A stretch of DNA of 27,629 nucleotides, from assembly GCA_007127175.1 (NCBI GenBank), contig SKZX01000203.1, forward strand, positions 1 to 27,629. Reading direction: 5' to 3'. The notes below the pieces were generated by a model. It saw nothing but the letters and a program-made list of their open reading frames with translations. It had not been told where the DNA came from and did not search any database. This document shows positions 1-7,539 of the stretch, piece by piece (within the stretch, counting starts at the first letter, position 1; the number at the start of each line of letters is the position of its first letter). Made by a program: the position numbers and the translations under genes. This DNA comes from Desulfobacterales bacterium. GTDB taxonomy: Bacteria > Desulfobacterota > Desulfobacteria > Desulfobacterales > Desulfosalsimonadaceae.

Positions 1-62
1 AGGCTGACGGCCGTAAAAAAAACCAGGAAAAAAAGAAATATGCCTGTTATTTCCTTTCGCAT
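1..62 (-). CDS. ftsK: FtsK DNA translocase, N-terminal fragment cut by window edge
   Basis: An ATG at 62-60 on the minus strand opens a frame that runs off the left edge after 20 complete codons. The peptide starts MRKEITGIF and continues as a hydrophobic stretch, which fits the first membrane helix at the N-terminus of FtsK/SpoIIIE translocases, the motor that pumps DNA at the division septum. The start lies 10 nt after the rnj stop, so the two genes are very probably cotranscribed. Only the first helix is visible: the motor and gamma domains are outside the window. The name is inferred from this short match and from what I recall of rnj-ftsK neighbourhoods in related bacteria; another membrane protein cannot be excluded. 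Confidence 0.55.
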   Translation of the reverse strand, partial: MRKEITGIFLFFLVFFTAVS

Positions 63-72
63 GAAGCGGCTT

Positions 73-1722
73 TCAAACTTCAAGGATAAACGGCAGGATC
101 ACCGGCCGCCGTTTAATGGTGAAATTGAAATATTCACGCAGCGCTCCGGGCAGGCGCCTCCTGAGCAATTCCGCCTTGTGCGGCATATCGGATATATCTT
201 CAATGATTTCTAGTATAATACATTTTGAGTCTTCCAGGATATGCCCCTTTTCGACCTCAAATACAAACCCCTTTGAAACGATTTCCGGGCCGAAGATCAC
301 AAACCCGGTTTCCTCGTCAATAATCAGGTTGATAACGACCAACCCCTCTTCCGACAGAATGCGCCGTTCCTTGAGCACCGAGCGCCCCACGTCGCCGACG
401 CCCTTGCCGTCAACAAGCACGCGGCTGGTGGGCACCCTACCCCCAATGGCTGCTTTTCCTTTTGAAAACTCTATGATATCACCGTCTTCTGCCAGCAACA
501 CGTTCTCCCTGCCGATGCCCGCGGATTCGGCCAGACGTGCATGATGGACCAGGTGCCGATACTCGCCATGAATCGGTATAAAAAAGTCAGGCCGGGTCAT
601 TTCCATCATCATGACCAGCTCTTCCTTGAAGGCATGACCGGACACATGGATGTCTGAGATCTTTTCGTAGACGACATTGGCCCCTTTTCGGAACAGGTTG
701 TTGATAATTTTGGCAATGGCCTTTTCATTGCCGGGAATGAACTTGGACGACAGGATCACCGTGTCGTTCTGCCGGGCCCGGATCTGCTTGTGCATGCCCG
801 TGGACATCCGGGCAAGCGCCGACATGGGCTCTCCCTGGCTGCCGGTGGTCATGATCAGGATCTGATCGTCGGGGTAATCGTCTATTTCATCGATGGGGAT
901 TTCGATCTCAGGCGGGATTTTCAGCAGATTCAGGGATTTTGCGATGCGGACGCTCAACTCGATGCTCCGCCCGTTGAAAATAATCCTGCGATTCCCCAAT
1001 CCGATGATGTTGACGATCTGCTGAATCCGGGACACGTTGGACGCGAAAAGGGCGATAATGACGCGTCCCGGGCTGTCCCGGATAATCGTTTCCAGCGTTT
1101 TGCTCACCTGTTCATCCGACGGTGTGCGCCCTTCCTTTTCCACGTTCGTCGAATCCGACATGAGGGCAAGAACCCCCTGGTCCCCGCATCGGATAAACGC
1201 CTCGGTGTCCGTCTGCATCCCCTCGATGGTGGAATCGGATATCTTGAAATCCCCGGAGTGGACAATCAGCCCTTCAGGGGTATGAATGGCAATGCCGACA
1301 CCGTCGATCACGCTGTGGTTGACCCGTATAAACTCGAAAACAAAGGGGTCGATGGCCAGCCGGTCCCCCGGGTGAATCGTTTGCAGCAGGCCCGCGGATG
1401 CGGAAATGCCGTGCTCTTCAAATTTACTGCCCGCGATGCCAAGGGTGAAGGGTGTCCCGTATACCGGAACGCTGACTTCCTTGAGCAGATAAGGCAGGGC
1501 GCCTATATGGTCCTCGTGGGCATGGGTGAGGACAATCGCCTTGAGCCGGGACTTGTTCTGCACAATATACCCCATGTCCGGGATCACGCAGTCGACACCG
1601 AGCATGTAGTCTTCAGGAAACATCAGCCCCGCGTCGATGACGACCATCGTGCCCGCACAATCGAGCACCATCATGTTCAGGCCGATTTCGCCAAGCCCGC
1701 CCAGGGGTATGATTTTTAACAC
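73..1722 (-). CDS. rnj: Ribonuclease J
   Basis: A 549-residue metallo-beta-lactamase/beta-CASP ribonuclease, the usual length for RNase J, which acts in mRNA decay and RNA 5'-end maturation in the cytoplasm. The metal-binding motif HAHEDH is at residues 67-72, following an N-terminal LGGLGEIGLN segment. Further signatures are HSGDFK (metal ligand), SDSTN, the beta-CASP motif around GSQGEP, and SGHA/PIHGEYRH near residues 365-390. A C-terminal domain follows. The start is a GTG at 1722-1720 with GGAGG six bases upstream. The upstream 116-aa gene is about 107 bp away and ftsK follows after 10 nt. Finding RNase J in a Gram-negative with LptD suits Desulfobacterota. Function is confident from the motifs. 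Confidence 0.96.
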   Translation of the reverse strand: MLKIIPLGGLGEIGLNMMVLDCAGTMVVIDAGLMFPEDYMLGVDCVIPDMGYIVQNKSRLKAIVLTHAHEDHIGALPYLLKEVSVPVYGTPFTLGIAGSKFEEHGISASAGLLQTIHPGDRLAIDPFVFEFIRVNHSVIDGVGIAIHTPEGLIVHSGDFKISDSTIEGMQTDTEAFIRCGDQGVLALMSDSTNVEKEGRTPSDEQVSKTLETIIRDSPGRVIIALFASNVSRIQQIVNIIGLGNRRIIFNGRSIELSVRIAKSLNLLKIPPEIEIPIDEIDDYPDDQILIMTTGSQGEPMSALARMSTGMHKQIRARQNDTVILSSKFIPGNEKAIAKIINNLFRKGANVVYEKISDIHVSGHAFKEELVMMMEMTRPDFFIPIHGEYRHLVHHARLAESAGIGRENVLLAEDGDIIEFSKGKAAIGGRVPTSRVLVDGKGVGDVGRSVLKERRILSEEGLVVINLIIDEETGFVIFGPEIVSKGFVFEVEKGHILEDSKCIILEIIEDISDMPHKAELLRRRLPGALREYFNFTIKRRPVILPFILEV

Positions 1723-1829
1723 GGAAAACCTCCGATAGTTTCATCCTTCAGGCGGTTTGCGATCAAAACCGTGCAGATTTTTAAACACATGCCACTTTTC
1801 CCATTTTTAACCGGCATAAGGCCTTTGTT

Positions 1830-2180
1830 TCAAGAAATGATGGAAAGCCGCTCAAAAATGGCGTCCACCGAGTCGATCAACCAGTTTCTTTGCTCAATGC
1901 CGGCATTGGCGATGCATTCGCAGCGGATCCGGTTGTCGGTGCGTACCAGCAGTTCGCAGCAGAGTGCGTCCAGCTTCAATTCAAGGGCAAAATAAAAGGG
2001 ATGGCAGTCCGCATGGGATTTCTGGGCCTGTGAATAAAGCGCCGGTTCCAGCGGTATCCGGTAGACGCCGCCCAGCCTGGCCGGGCCGTAATGCGCATCC
2101 AGGTATTCTTTCAACACCTTGAAATCACCAGGTCTTATTTCATCGATCACGTATTGTTTCATAATCTGATAAAATACCAT
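1830..2180 (-). CDS. Conserved-looking hypothetical protein, 116 aa
   Basis: I do not recognise this family. The frame gives a soluble 116-residue protein with no signal peptide or membrane helix. It has a CC pair and two further cysteines (CCELLV, RCECIA) in the C-terminal half, but not in a clear metal-binding spacing. The start is uncertain: the first ATG is at 2180, and a second in-frame ATG at 2162 (giving MKQYVIDEI) looks more like a natural N-terminus. Neither has a good Shine-Dalgarno sequence. It sits 26 nt (or 44 nt) after ogt and about 107 nt before rnj on the same strand, so it is probably in that transcript. The tight placement between two certain genes and the absence of a better competing frame support coding. 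Confidence 0.7.
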   Translation of the reverse strand: MVFYQIMKQYVIDEIRPGDFKVLKEYLDAHYGPARLGGVYRIPLEPALYSQAQKSHADCHPFYFALELKLDALCCELLVRTDNRIRCECIANAGIEQRNWLIDSVDAIFERLSIIS

Positions 2181-2206
2181 AACGCGCGGGATTACGCAAG
2201 AAATGG

Positions 2207-2725
2207 TTATACTGCGCAGCCTTCAAATGCCAACAGCTTTTTCTTCATACCCAGACCGCTGCCGAACCCGCCGAGACCGCCGTCCTTGCGAATGACCCGG
2301 TGACAGGGAATAATGATGGGAAAGGGGTTCTTTGCGAGGGCGTTCCCGACGAAACGGGACGCCCCCGGTCGCCCTATGGCTTTGGCGACAGCGCTGTAGG
2401 CGGCGGTCTCGCCAAAAGCGATTGCTGCGGTTTTATCGTATACCAGGCGCTCAAGGGAAGAAAAACCGTCAATCTGCAACAGCGTCCACGGTGGATGGAC
2501 AGGACGACGGTCAAAATAAGCGCTGAAAAAGCGGTCAATGCGTTTAACCGCTTCTGTTTCAGGCGGGCGGGGAGCCACATCCGGGATTGGGACAATGTTT
2601 CCGCCGTCTTTCCCTGGAAGGATCACGCGGGTCAAAACGAACGGATCAGGCGCGTACGTCACGGAAATAACGCCGACAGGCGAATTGAACGAATAAACAA
2701 AGGCGTCAAAAATGGTGTTTTCCAT
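2207..2725 (-). CDS. ogt: Methylated-DNA--[protein]-cysteine S-methyltransferase
   Basis: A 172-residue O6-alkylguanine-DNA alkyltransferase, the suicide repair protein that moves the alkyl group from O6-methylguanine onto its own cysteine. The active-site motif PCHRV places the acceptor at Cys141. The preceding GRPGASRFVGNALAKNP segment (about residues 118-134) is the DNA-binding helix-turn-helix with its arginine finger, and the C-terminus GGFGSGLGMKKKLLAFEG is typical of the family. Residues 1-80 form the variable N-terminal domain, which contains a plausible SPVG strand. Length matches Ogt/MGT proteins without an Ada regulatory domain. No clear ribosome-binding site precedes the ATG at 2725. 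It is the first gene of the leftward group ogt, unknown 116 aa, rnj, ftsK. Ogt versus other MGMT names is a naming choice. Confidence 0.93.
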   Translation of the reverse strand: MENTIFDAFVYSFNSPVGVISVTYAPDPFVLTRVILPGKDGGNIVPIPDVAPRPPETEAVKRIDRFFSAYFDRRPVHPPWTLLQIDGFSSLERLVYDKTAAIAFGETAAYSAVAKAIGRPGASRFVGNALAKNPFPIIIPCHRVIRKDGGLGGFGSGLGMKKKLLAFEGCAV

Positions 2726-2790
2726 AAGGCCATGCCGGCGGTGATAAGCGTTTCAGGCGGGAGAAGCGTACAGGCCGCACAATCGGGCCC

Positions 2791-2825
2791 AAAAAAAACA
2801 TCCCCGGCCCGATGACGGGCCGGGG
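2791..2825 (-). terminator. Rho-independent terminator of the ferredoxin gene
   Basis: A perfect 9-bp GC-rich stem (CCCCGGCCC at 2802-2810 and GGGCCGGGG at 2817-2825) with a 6-nt loop. On the minus strand the stem is followed, after two bases, by eight T residues (A-run at 2791-2798). It starts 16 nt beyond the ferredoxin stop codon, so it isolates ferredoxin transcription from ogt. Confidence 0.9.
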
Positions 2826-2841
2826 AAAAAACGGACTGAGT

Positions 2842-3030
2842 TTAGGTTTCCTCAACGGTTATCGCACCGGGCTCGCAAACCTCTATGCAGCTATCACATC
2901 CAAGGCATTCATCTGCATTGACCGGAACGGCTTTGCCGTCCTGAAGTTCAAAGACTTCTGTCGGGCACACATCCACACACTCTTCACAACCTTCACACTT
3001 TTCGGCATCTACCGTTGGAATAAAAGCCAT
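2842..3030 (-). CDS. 2[4Fe-4S] ferredoxin, 62 aa
   Basis: A small bacterial-type ferredoxin, a soluble low-potential electron carrier. The two cluster-binding motifs are complete: Cys12, 15, 18 and 22 (ending CPT) and Cys42, 45, 48 and 52. The second motif ends CEP instead of the usual CP, a mild variation. Length is typical of clostridial and Desulfobacterota ferredoxins. The ATG at 3030 has a good Shine-Dalgarno (GGAGA, seven bases upstream). The gene is monocistronic: a strong terminator follows the stop, and an AT-rich upstream region holds an 18-bp tandem duplication and a weak promoter candidate. Its redox partner cannot be told from the context. Confidence 0.95.
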   Translation of the reverse strand: MAFIPTVDAEKCEGCEECVDVCPTEVFELQDGKAVPVNADECLGCDSCIEVCEPGAITVEET

Positions 3031-3043
3031 CTTGCATCTCCTT

Positions 3044-3079
3044 TTAATTGATTTTTACAAATTAATTGATTTTTACAAA
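3044..3079. repeat. Perfect 18-bp tandem duplication upstream of ferredoxin
   Basis: TTAATTGATTTTTACAAA occurs twice head to tail (3044-3061 and 3062-3079) with no mismatch. It begins about 14 nt upstream of the ferredoxin start codon, next to its ribosome-binding site, so it lies in the 5' leader or promoter. It may be a duplicated regulator site or a recent slippage event. Confidence 0.9.
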
Positions 3080-3122
3080 GCAGGCCGTTGGTTAGTCTGT
3101 TCATGTTTACCAAGATTTCTGC

Positions 3123-3149
3123 CATATACCAAATAAACAGCTAAGTCAA
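3123..3149 (-). promoter_or_regulatory. Weak sigma70-like promoter candidate for ferredoxin
   Basis: On the minus strand TTGACT (3149-3144) is followed after 15 nt by TATATG (3128-3123). The spacer is shorter than the preferred 17 nt, so this is only a candidate. It would give a leader of roughly 85 nt that includes the 18-bp tandem repeat. Confidence 0.3.
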
Positions 3150-3232
3150 GGAAACATATACCACATTTGCTATTTTCCCTTCATGGCCGGAAAATCGAGT
3201 ATCAATTCCTTTGGCTGCCGGTTTTCTGCCGG

Positions 3233-3401
3233 CTAAGTGGTCGAGGGCATAAATACAGTGACGCACCGAGATGGTCGAGGCGCCCGTCCCGCAAGGCGCG
3301 AGAAGCGAGAATAACGGGCGTATTTGAGCGCCGAGCAGCGCCGCCGGGACGGGATGCATCGACCATCGAATGCCGCTGTATTTATGTCCTCGACCACTAA
3401 G
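3233..3401. repeat. 169-bp nested palindromic element
   Basis: The outer arms, 3233-3258 and 3376-3401, are inverted repeats matching at 24 of 26 positions (core GGTCGAGG...CATAAATACAG). Inside them a second inverted pair is visible: GATGGTCGA...CCGTCCCG near 3273-3296 against CGGGACGGGATGCATCGACCATC near 3342-3364. The middle is GC-rich. The whole could extrude as a cruciform or form a very long RNA hairpin. The right tip contains the TAG stop codon (3399-3397) of the 325-aa gene, so the element sits exactly at the end of that gene and could act in 3'-end formation. It has no coding capacity; it looks like a MITE-like or REP-like non-autonomous repeat. Confidence 0.75.
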
Positions 3402-4374
3402 CACCGGCCCTGGCGATCAGGCAGAAAAAAGCATGCCTGGACCCGCCCTTTACGGCCTCTTCCCGAAAGGGTGCATCCGTCAATGATTCAATCACTTTGG
3501 CAGGAGAACAATCCGGAATGGCGAACACCTCGAGCATATAGCCGTCATCGGCCAAACGATCAAGATATGAAAACACCCGGGCGGCTTCACCGGTGCCCTG
3601 CCACGGACTGCCGGCAACCGGCGGCAGTCCGGTTGAAAGCGCATCGGCCGCCAAAACCGGTTCGCAGGTCTTGTCCGTCTGCAGCAGGCGGACAAGGGCC
3701 GGCAAGCGTTCGGTCAACGCATCCATGACAGCACGGCTGTCGGTAACAAACAAATCCGGCGGCGACGTATCGTTTCTGGCGAGCAGCGCCCAGGCGGCAA
3801 TGCGCGACTCCGTCATGACGGCGCATGGATCATCGGATGCGGCAGGGTCACCGGAACCAAAGCTTTCCTCAGTATTCAGCCCCTCCCCCCTGAGCTGTTC
3901 AAACAGCTCTTTTGATGCGCTTTCCGCATTTTCAAGGCTCAGCCGGATTTCCCATTCATTGAGGTCGAACTCCTGGGCCAGCTGCAGAAACATCCTTGCA
4001 TTGATCATGGGATCGGCCTTCAGGCCGGCTTCAGGCTCAACGCCGTTTTTCCGTTTCAACACCTCTGTTCTGATCTCAGCGGCGAAGTCCTGGTTGTAAA
4101 ACCCGGAGCCCGCCAACTGGCTGAGCCTGAGGGCGTCTTTCTGGTGAATACGCCCCCAGCGGTCATATGCCCGGCACAATTCCAGAAGATACGTCTCGTT
4201 GCCGATGACCGGGTGCCTGAGCTCAATCGCAGCGGTTTCACCGAGGTGGGCCAGCATGCGGGGTGCCTGATCCATTATCGGCTGATACAGGGCAAAGCGC
4301 CCAAGGCGGCGGTTGACAGCCAATACTGTCCGCTGCGTGACAAATGTGGCCGGGAAAAAAAATTTTTTAATCAT
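3397..4374 (-). CDS. Unknown 325-aa protein, translationally coupled to the CysK-CysRS fusion
   Basis: I do not recognise this family. The start ATG at 4374-4372 overlaps the TGA of the upstream fusion gene as ATGA, so translation is very likely coupled and the partners are probably made together. The protein appears soluble and largely helical. Residues 1-110 are basic and aromatic-rich (starting MIKKFFFPATFV), residues 110-165 are rich in charged helices, and a Ser/Gly/Asp-rich linker near 170-185 separates a C-terminal domain of about 140 residues. No catalytic motif, signal peptide or membrane helix can be seen. The stop codon lies inside the tip of the 169-bp palindrome, so the last few residues may have been changed by insertion of that element. 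Function unknown. Confidence 0.8.
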   Translation of the reverse strand: MIKKFFFPATFVTQRTVLAVNRRLGRFALYQPIMDQAPRMLAHLGETAAIELRHPVIGNETYLLELCRAYDRWGRIHQKDALRLSQLAGSGFYNQDFAAEIRTEVLKRKNGVEPEAGLKADPMINARMFLQLAQEFDLNEWEIRLSLENAESASKELFEQLRGEGLNTEESFGSGDPAASDDPCAVMTESRIAAWALLARNDTSPPDLFVTDSRAVMDALTERLPALVRLLQTDKTCEPVLAADALSTGLPPVAGSPWQGTGEAARVFSYLDRLADDGYMLEVFAIPDCSPAKVIESLTDAPFREEAVKGGSRHAFFCLIARAGA

Positions 4375-6662
4375 TTGTGGTTACTTACCTTTTCAGTGTC
4401 TTGAACGTTGATACCCATCTTCAGCAGCTGTTCGCGGATGCTGTCCGCCCGCTGAAAATCACGCGCTTTTCTCGCGGCATCGCGTTCTTCAATGAGTTTT
4501 TTCGCTTCCAGGGAATAAGACGCCTGCTGAAAGTCGAATATCGCGAGGACCGAATCGATGCCCAGGATGGTTTTACTTATTTTTTCGGCATCCGCTTTGC
4601 CGATCCGGTTCTCGTCAATCAGGCGGTTGATGCGCTTGATCATATCGAAAAGGGCGGCAATGGCGCGCGGCATGTTCAGGTCGTCATCCATTGCCGACAC
4701 AAAGCCCTGCCTCAGGTCATAGAGCAACTGATCGATTTCCGGGTAGCCCTGGTCCCCCGCGACCTGACCGAGGCTCTTCACAAAAGCGTCAAGCCGTTTA
4801 AGGGTGCTTTTTGACTGCCGAAGCCGATCCACTGAAAAACTGACCGGTTTACGGTAATGGGCCACAACCAGCCAGTAACGGATTTCGCGGGGATCATATC
4901 CTTTTTCCATCAGGGTTTCAAGGGTCGGCAGCGCATTTGCCACCGTTTCTCCTTCTTCTTCCCCCAAAACACGCTCGCAATGAACCCAGCAGCGGGCAAG
5001 GGGCTTGCCGGTAACGGCACGGGCAATGGCGCGCTCGTTTTCATGGTGCGGAAAAACGAGTTCACGGCTGCTGGCATGGATATCAAACGTTTCCCCCAGG
5101 TATTTCATCGCCATTGCAGCACACTGGATATGCCAGGACGGCCGGACATTGCCCCATGGGGTCTTGACGTAAAAGCCCCGTTTCAGCTCGGCAAGGCGTG
5201 CACGCTTCAGCAGGGTAAAATCCCTTGGGTTGTTCTTTTCGTATTCATCCAGGTCCACCGTGGCACCGAGCCTGATTTTATCGAGATCGATGCCGGAGAG
5301 CTGACCGTAATCCTCAAAGGCGCTGATATTGAAATACAGGGATCGCAATTTTTCATAGGCATATCCCTTTTCATAGAGTTTCCGGGCGATGTCCACCATG
5401 TCGTCCACATGTTCGCCGGCACGCGGGTAATGGTCGGCCGGCCGGATATTCAATGCAGCCATATCGGATTTGAAAAAGTCGATGTATTGGTTTGTGAACG
5501 CCTCAAGGGATGTGCCGGCCGCCTCGGATGCCGCTATGGTCTTGTCGTCGATATCGGTGATGTTCATGGCATGGTTCACACGGATGCCCCGGTATTCGAG
5601 GTACCGGCACAGAAGGTCGGAAAAGACGAACCGCCTGCACTCCCCCAGGTTGATGCGCCTGTAGACAGTGGGCCCGCAGGTGTAGACCGTTGCGCTGCCG
5701 TCTCTCAACGGCTCAAAAGGGACCTTTGAGCGGCTCAAGGCGTTGTAAAGGTGTATGTCGGCCTTCTTCTTTTCAGCAAACAGCGTCGTGCTCAAGTATC
5801 TTTCGCCGCTGTCACAAAAGATCACCACGATGGTGCCTTTCTCCATCTTTTCGGCCTCCCTCGCGGCGATCAGCATGGCCGCCCCGCTGCTCATCCCCAC
5901 GAACAGCCCTTCTTCCCGGCTCAGGCGCCGGGTCATCTCAAACGCCTCTTCATCATCGACGTTTATCTTTTCATCCAGGAGGCTTTTGTCATAGAGCTCC
6001 GGCCGGTATGCCTCCTTCATGTTCTTGAGCCCCTGGAGCTTGTGCCCGAGATAGGGCTCCACACCGACGACACGGATTGCCCGGTCATATTCCCGGAACC
6101 GCCGGGAACATCCCATGAGCGTGCCGGTGGTTCCCATGGTGGCCACGAAGGTGTCGATATTGCCGCCAGTCTGCTCGATGATTTCCCTTGCGGTGGTGTT
6201 GTAATGGGCCATCCAGTTTGCGGGGTTGTTGTACTGGTCGGTCATGAAATAGCGGTCAGGAGACTCCCTTACAAGGTTGTAGACCTCCTCGATGGCCCCG
6301 TCGGTCCCCAGATGACCGGGCGTCAGCATGATCTCCGCGCCCCTGGCCGCGAGTATCTTGCGGCGCTCCATGGAAACCGCCTCGGACATGGCCAGAAGCA
6401 GGCGATAGCCCTTTATGCTGCATATCATTGCCAGCCCGATGCCTGTATTCCCGGATGTGGCCTCGATCACGGTTTTTCCCGGGGTCAGCTGCCCGGACTG
6501 CTCGCCGGCTTCGATCATGGCCAATGCCGGGCGGTCTTTTACGGACCCGCCGGGATTGAGATATTCAATCTTGGCGAATATTTTTACGTTCGGGTTCGGG
6601 TTCAGCCGCCTGATTTCCACAAGCGGCGTATTGCCGATGGCGTCCAGTATGGAATGGGTCAT
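4371..6662 (-). CDS. Cysteine synthase fused to a CysRS-like domain lacking HIGH and KMSKS motifs
   Basis: A 763-residue fusion. Residues 1-300 are a complete PLP-dependent O-acetylserine sulfhydrylase (CysK/CysM type): Lys42 in GGSVKDRPA, SGNTG at 70-74, GTTGT at 177-181, SSGAA at 258-262 and CDSGERYLS at 283-291. Residues 306-763 align along the full length of cysteinyl-tRNA synthetase. The zinc ligands are kept (Cys329 in CGPTVY, Cys514 in WHIQC, His539 and Glu543 in FPHHENE), as is NITDIDDK. However HIGH is replaced by NLGE (338-341) and KMSKS by EGETV (570-574). The start is the ATG at 6662 with GCGGGG upstream: an earlier in-frame ATG at 6734 lies inside a dispersed repeat and adds 24 unrelated residues. 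Cysteine synthesis is likely; normal tRNA charging is doubtful. Confidence 0.92.
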   Translation of the reverse strand: MTHSILDAIGNTPLVEIRRLNPNPNVKIFAKIEYLNPGGSVKDRPALAMIEAGEQSGQLTPGKTVIEATSGNTGIGLAMICSIKGYRLLLAMSEAVSMERRKILAARGAEIMLTPGHLGTDGAIEEVYNLVRESPDRYFMTDQYNNPANWMAHYNTTAREIIEQTGGNIDTFVATMGTTGTLMGCSRRFREYDRAIRVVGVEPYLGHKLQGLKNMKEAYRPELYDKSLLDEKINVDDEEAFEMTRRLSREEGLFVGMSSGAAMLIAAREAEKMEKGTIVVIFCDSGERYLSTTLFAEKKKADIHLYNALSRSKVPFEPLRDGSATVYTCGPTVYRRINLGECRRFVFSDLLCRYLEYRGIRVNHAMNITDIDDKTIAASEAAGTSLEAFTNQYIDFFKSDMAALNIRPADHYPRAGEHVDDMVDIARKLYEKGYAYEKLRSLYFNISAFEDYGQLSGIDLDKIRLGATVDLDEYEKNNPRDFTLLKRARLAELKRGFYVKTPWGNVRPSWHIQCAAMAMKYLGETFDIHASSRELVFPHHENERAIARAVTGKPLARCWVHCERVLGEEEGETVANALPTLETLMEKGYDPREIRYWLVVAHYRKPVSFSVDRLRQSKSTLKRLDAFVKSLGQVAGDQGYPEIDQLLYDLRQGFVSAMDDDLNMPRAIAALFDMIKRINRLIDENRIGKADAEKISKTILGIDSVLAIFDFQQASYSLEAKKLIEERDAARKARDFQRADSIREQLLKMGINVQDTEKVSNHK

Positions 6663-6694
6663 TGTATGCCCCGCTTTTATGAACGGTAATAGTT

Positions 6695-6818
6695 GACGAC
6701 TTCGAGAAAATCTCAACATCTGCGTTATGCGCAATTCCTCAGAATTTTATGTACGCTAAGTACCCTGCATTCTTCGAAATTGCGCAAGCCTTGATCTTAG
6801 ACTGTTTATAAAGTCGTC
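6695..6818 (-). repeat. Dispersed palindromic repeat, copy A
   Basis: A 124-bp element whose reverse complement matches 11022-11146 along its length, including a 34-bp identical core (6765-6798 here, 11042-11075 there). Its ends are short inverted repeats (GACGACTT at 6695-6702 and AAGTCGTC at 6811-6818), and its interior is also imperfectly palindromic. It lies 32 nt upstream of the CysK-CysRS start codon, in that gene's leader, and creates a false N-terminal extension of the open frame. It has no coding capacity. Confidence 0.9.
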
Positions 6819-6851
6819 TGATCGCGTTTTTTACGGATTCATCCATGGTTA

Positions 6852-6881
6852 ATAAAAAAATATGCAAACCTGCCGGTTTAC
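6852..6881 (-). terminator. Rho-independent terminator after tmk
   Basis: On the minus strand, starting 3 nt after the tmk stop codon, GTAAACC and GGTTTGC form a 7-bp stem (one G-U pair) with a 4-nt loop (6871-6874). The run ATATTTTTTTA follows (A-rich at 6852-6862). The stem is modest but the T-run is good. Confidence 0.6.
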
Positions 6882-6884
6882 GCT

Positions 6885-7532
6885 TCAAGGCATACGTTTT
6901 TCGCCTGAAATCGCTTTCAACTGTTCCAGCAAGGCCGCCTTCACATCCCCAGGGGATGCAGAAGCGTCAATGATGCGTATCCGCTCCGGCTCCGCTTCAG
7001 CCAGCGCCAGGTAGCCCTGCCTGACCTTTTCATGAAACACGATCTTCTCCCGCTCGAACCGGCTCTGGGACGTATCCCGGGCGCCCGCATCGATGGCCCG
7101 CCAGGCACGGGACAAACCGATCTCAGATGGCAGATCGAGCAAAAACGTGATATCCGGCCATATGCCCTTCAGCACCAGCCGGTTGATTGACGTAACCGTA
7201 TCGGGGCCGATTCCCCTGGCCGCCCCCTGGTACGCGATGGTCGAATCCAGAAACCGGTCGCATATGACAATGTTCCCCTTGTCAAGCGCCGGCTTGATGA
7301 TTTCGCTGACGTGCTGTGCGCGGTCGGCGGTATACAAGAGCAGTTCAGCCATGGCGTCAAGCATGTCATGGTCACGGTCCAGAAGGATGCGTCGAATCTT
7401 TTCACCGATTTTCGTCCCCCCGGGCTCCCGGGTCACAACGCATTCATACCCTTTTTGATGAAAATAAGCTGCTATATGCGCAATCTGGGTGCTTTTGCCC
7501 GACCCTTCGATCCCCTCCATGGTTATCAGCAT
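6885..7532 (-). CDS. tmk: Thymidylate kinase (dTMP kinase)
   Basis: A 215-residue dTMP kinase, which phosphorylates dTMP to dTDP for DNA synthesis. The P-loop GIEGSGKS is at residues 7-14, the REPGGT motif at 35-40, the DRF motif at 92-94 followed by STIAYQG, and the LID region near RDTSQSRFE. Length and motif order are normal. The ATG at 7532 is chosen because MLITMEGIEG is the usual N-terminus and AAGGA lies about 11 nt upstream; the frame stays open to 7625, but that part only overlaps the end of yhaM. It follows yhaM by 7 nt and ends at a terminator, so the two form a small operon. In many bacteria tmk lies beside holB; here holB is about 4 kb away on the other strand. Confidence 0.96.
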   Translation of the reverse strand: MLITMEGIEGSGKSTQIAHIAAYFHQKGYECVVTREPGGTKIGEKIRRILLDRDHDMLDAMAELLLYTADRAQHVSEIIKPALDKGNIVICDRFLDSTIAYQGAARGIGPDTVTSINRLVLKGIWPDITFLLDLPSEIGLSRAWRAIDAGARDTSQSRFEREKIVFHEKVRQGYLALAEAEPERIRIIDASASPGDVKAALLEQLKAISGEKRMP

Positions 7533-7539
7533 ACGGTTT

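Noticed and set aside
790..1719. 309-aa frame antisense to rnj
   Set aside because: A mirror of the RNase J gene; no motif and no ribosome-binding site.
2842..3030. Second ferredoxin cluster motif ending CEP instead of CP
   Set aside because: All eight cysteines are present with normal spacing, so both clusters should form.
5751..6689. 312-aa frame antisense to the cysteine synthase half
   Set aside because: It mirrors strongly conserved CysK sequence; its composition is that of a shadow frame.
6663..6734. 24-residue N-terminal extension of the CysK-CysRS frame
   Set aside because: It is translated from dispersed repeat copy A and the short leader; the family N-terminus starts at the ATG at 6662.
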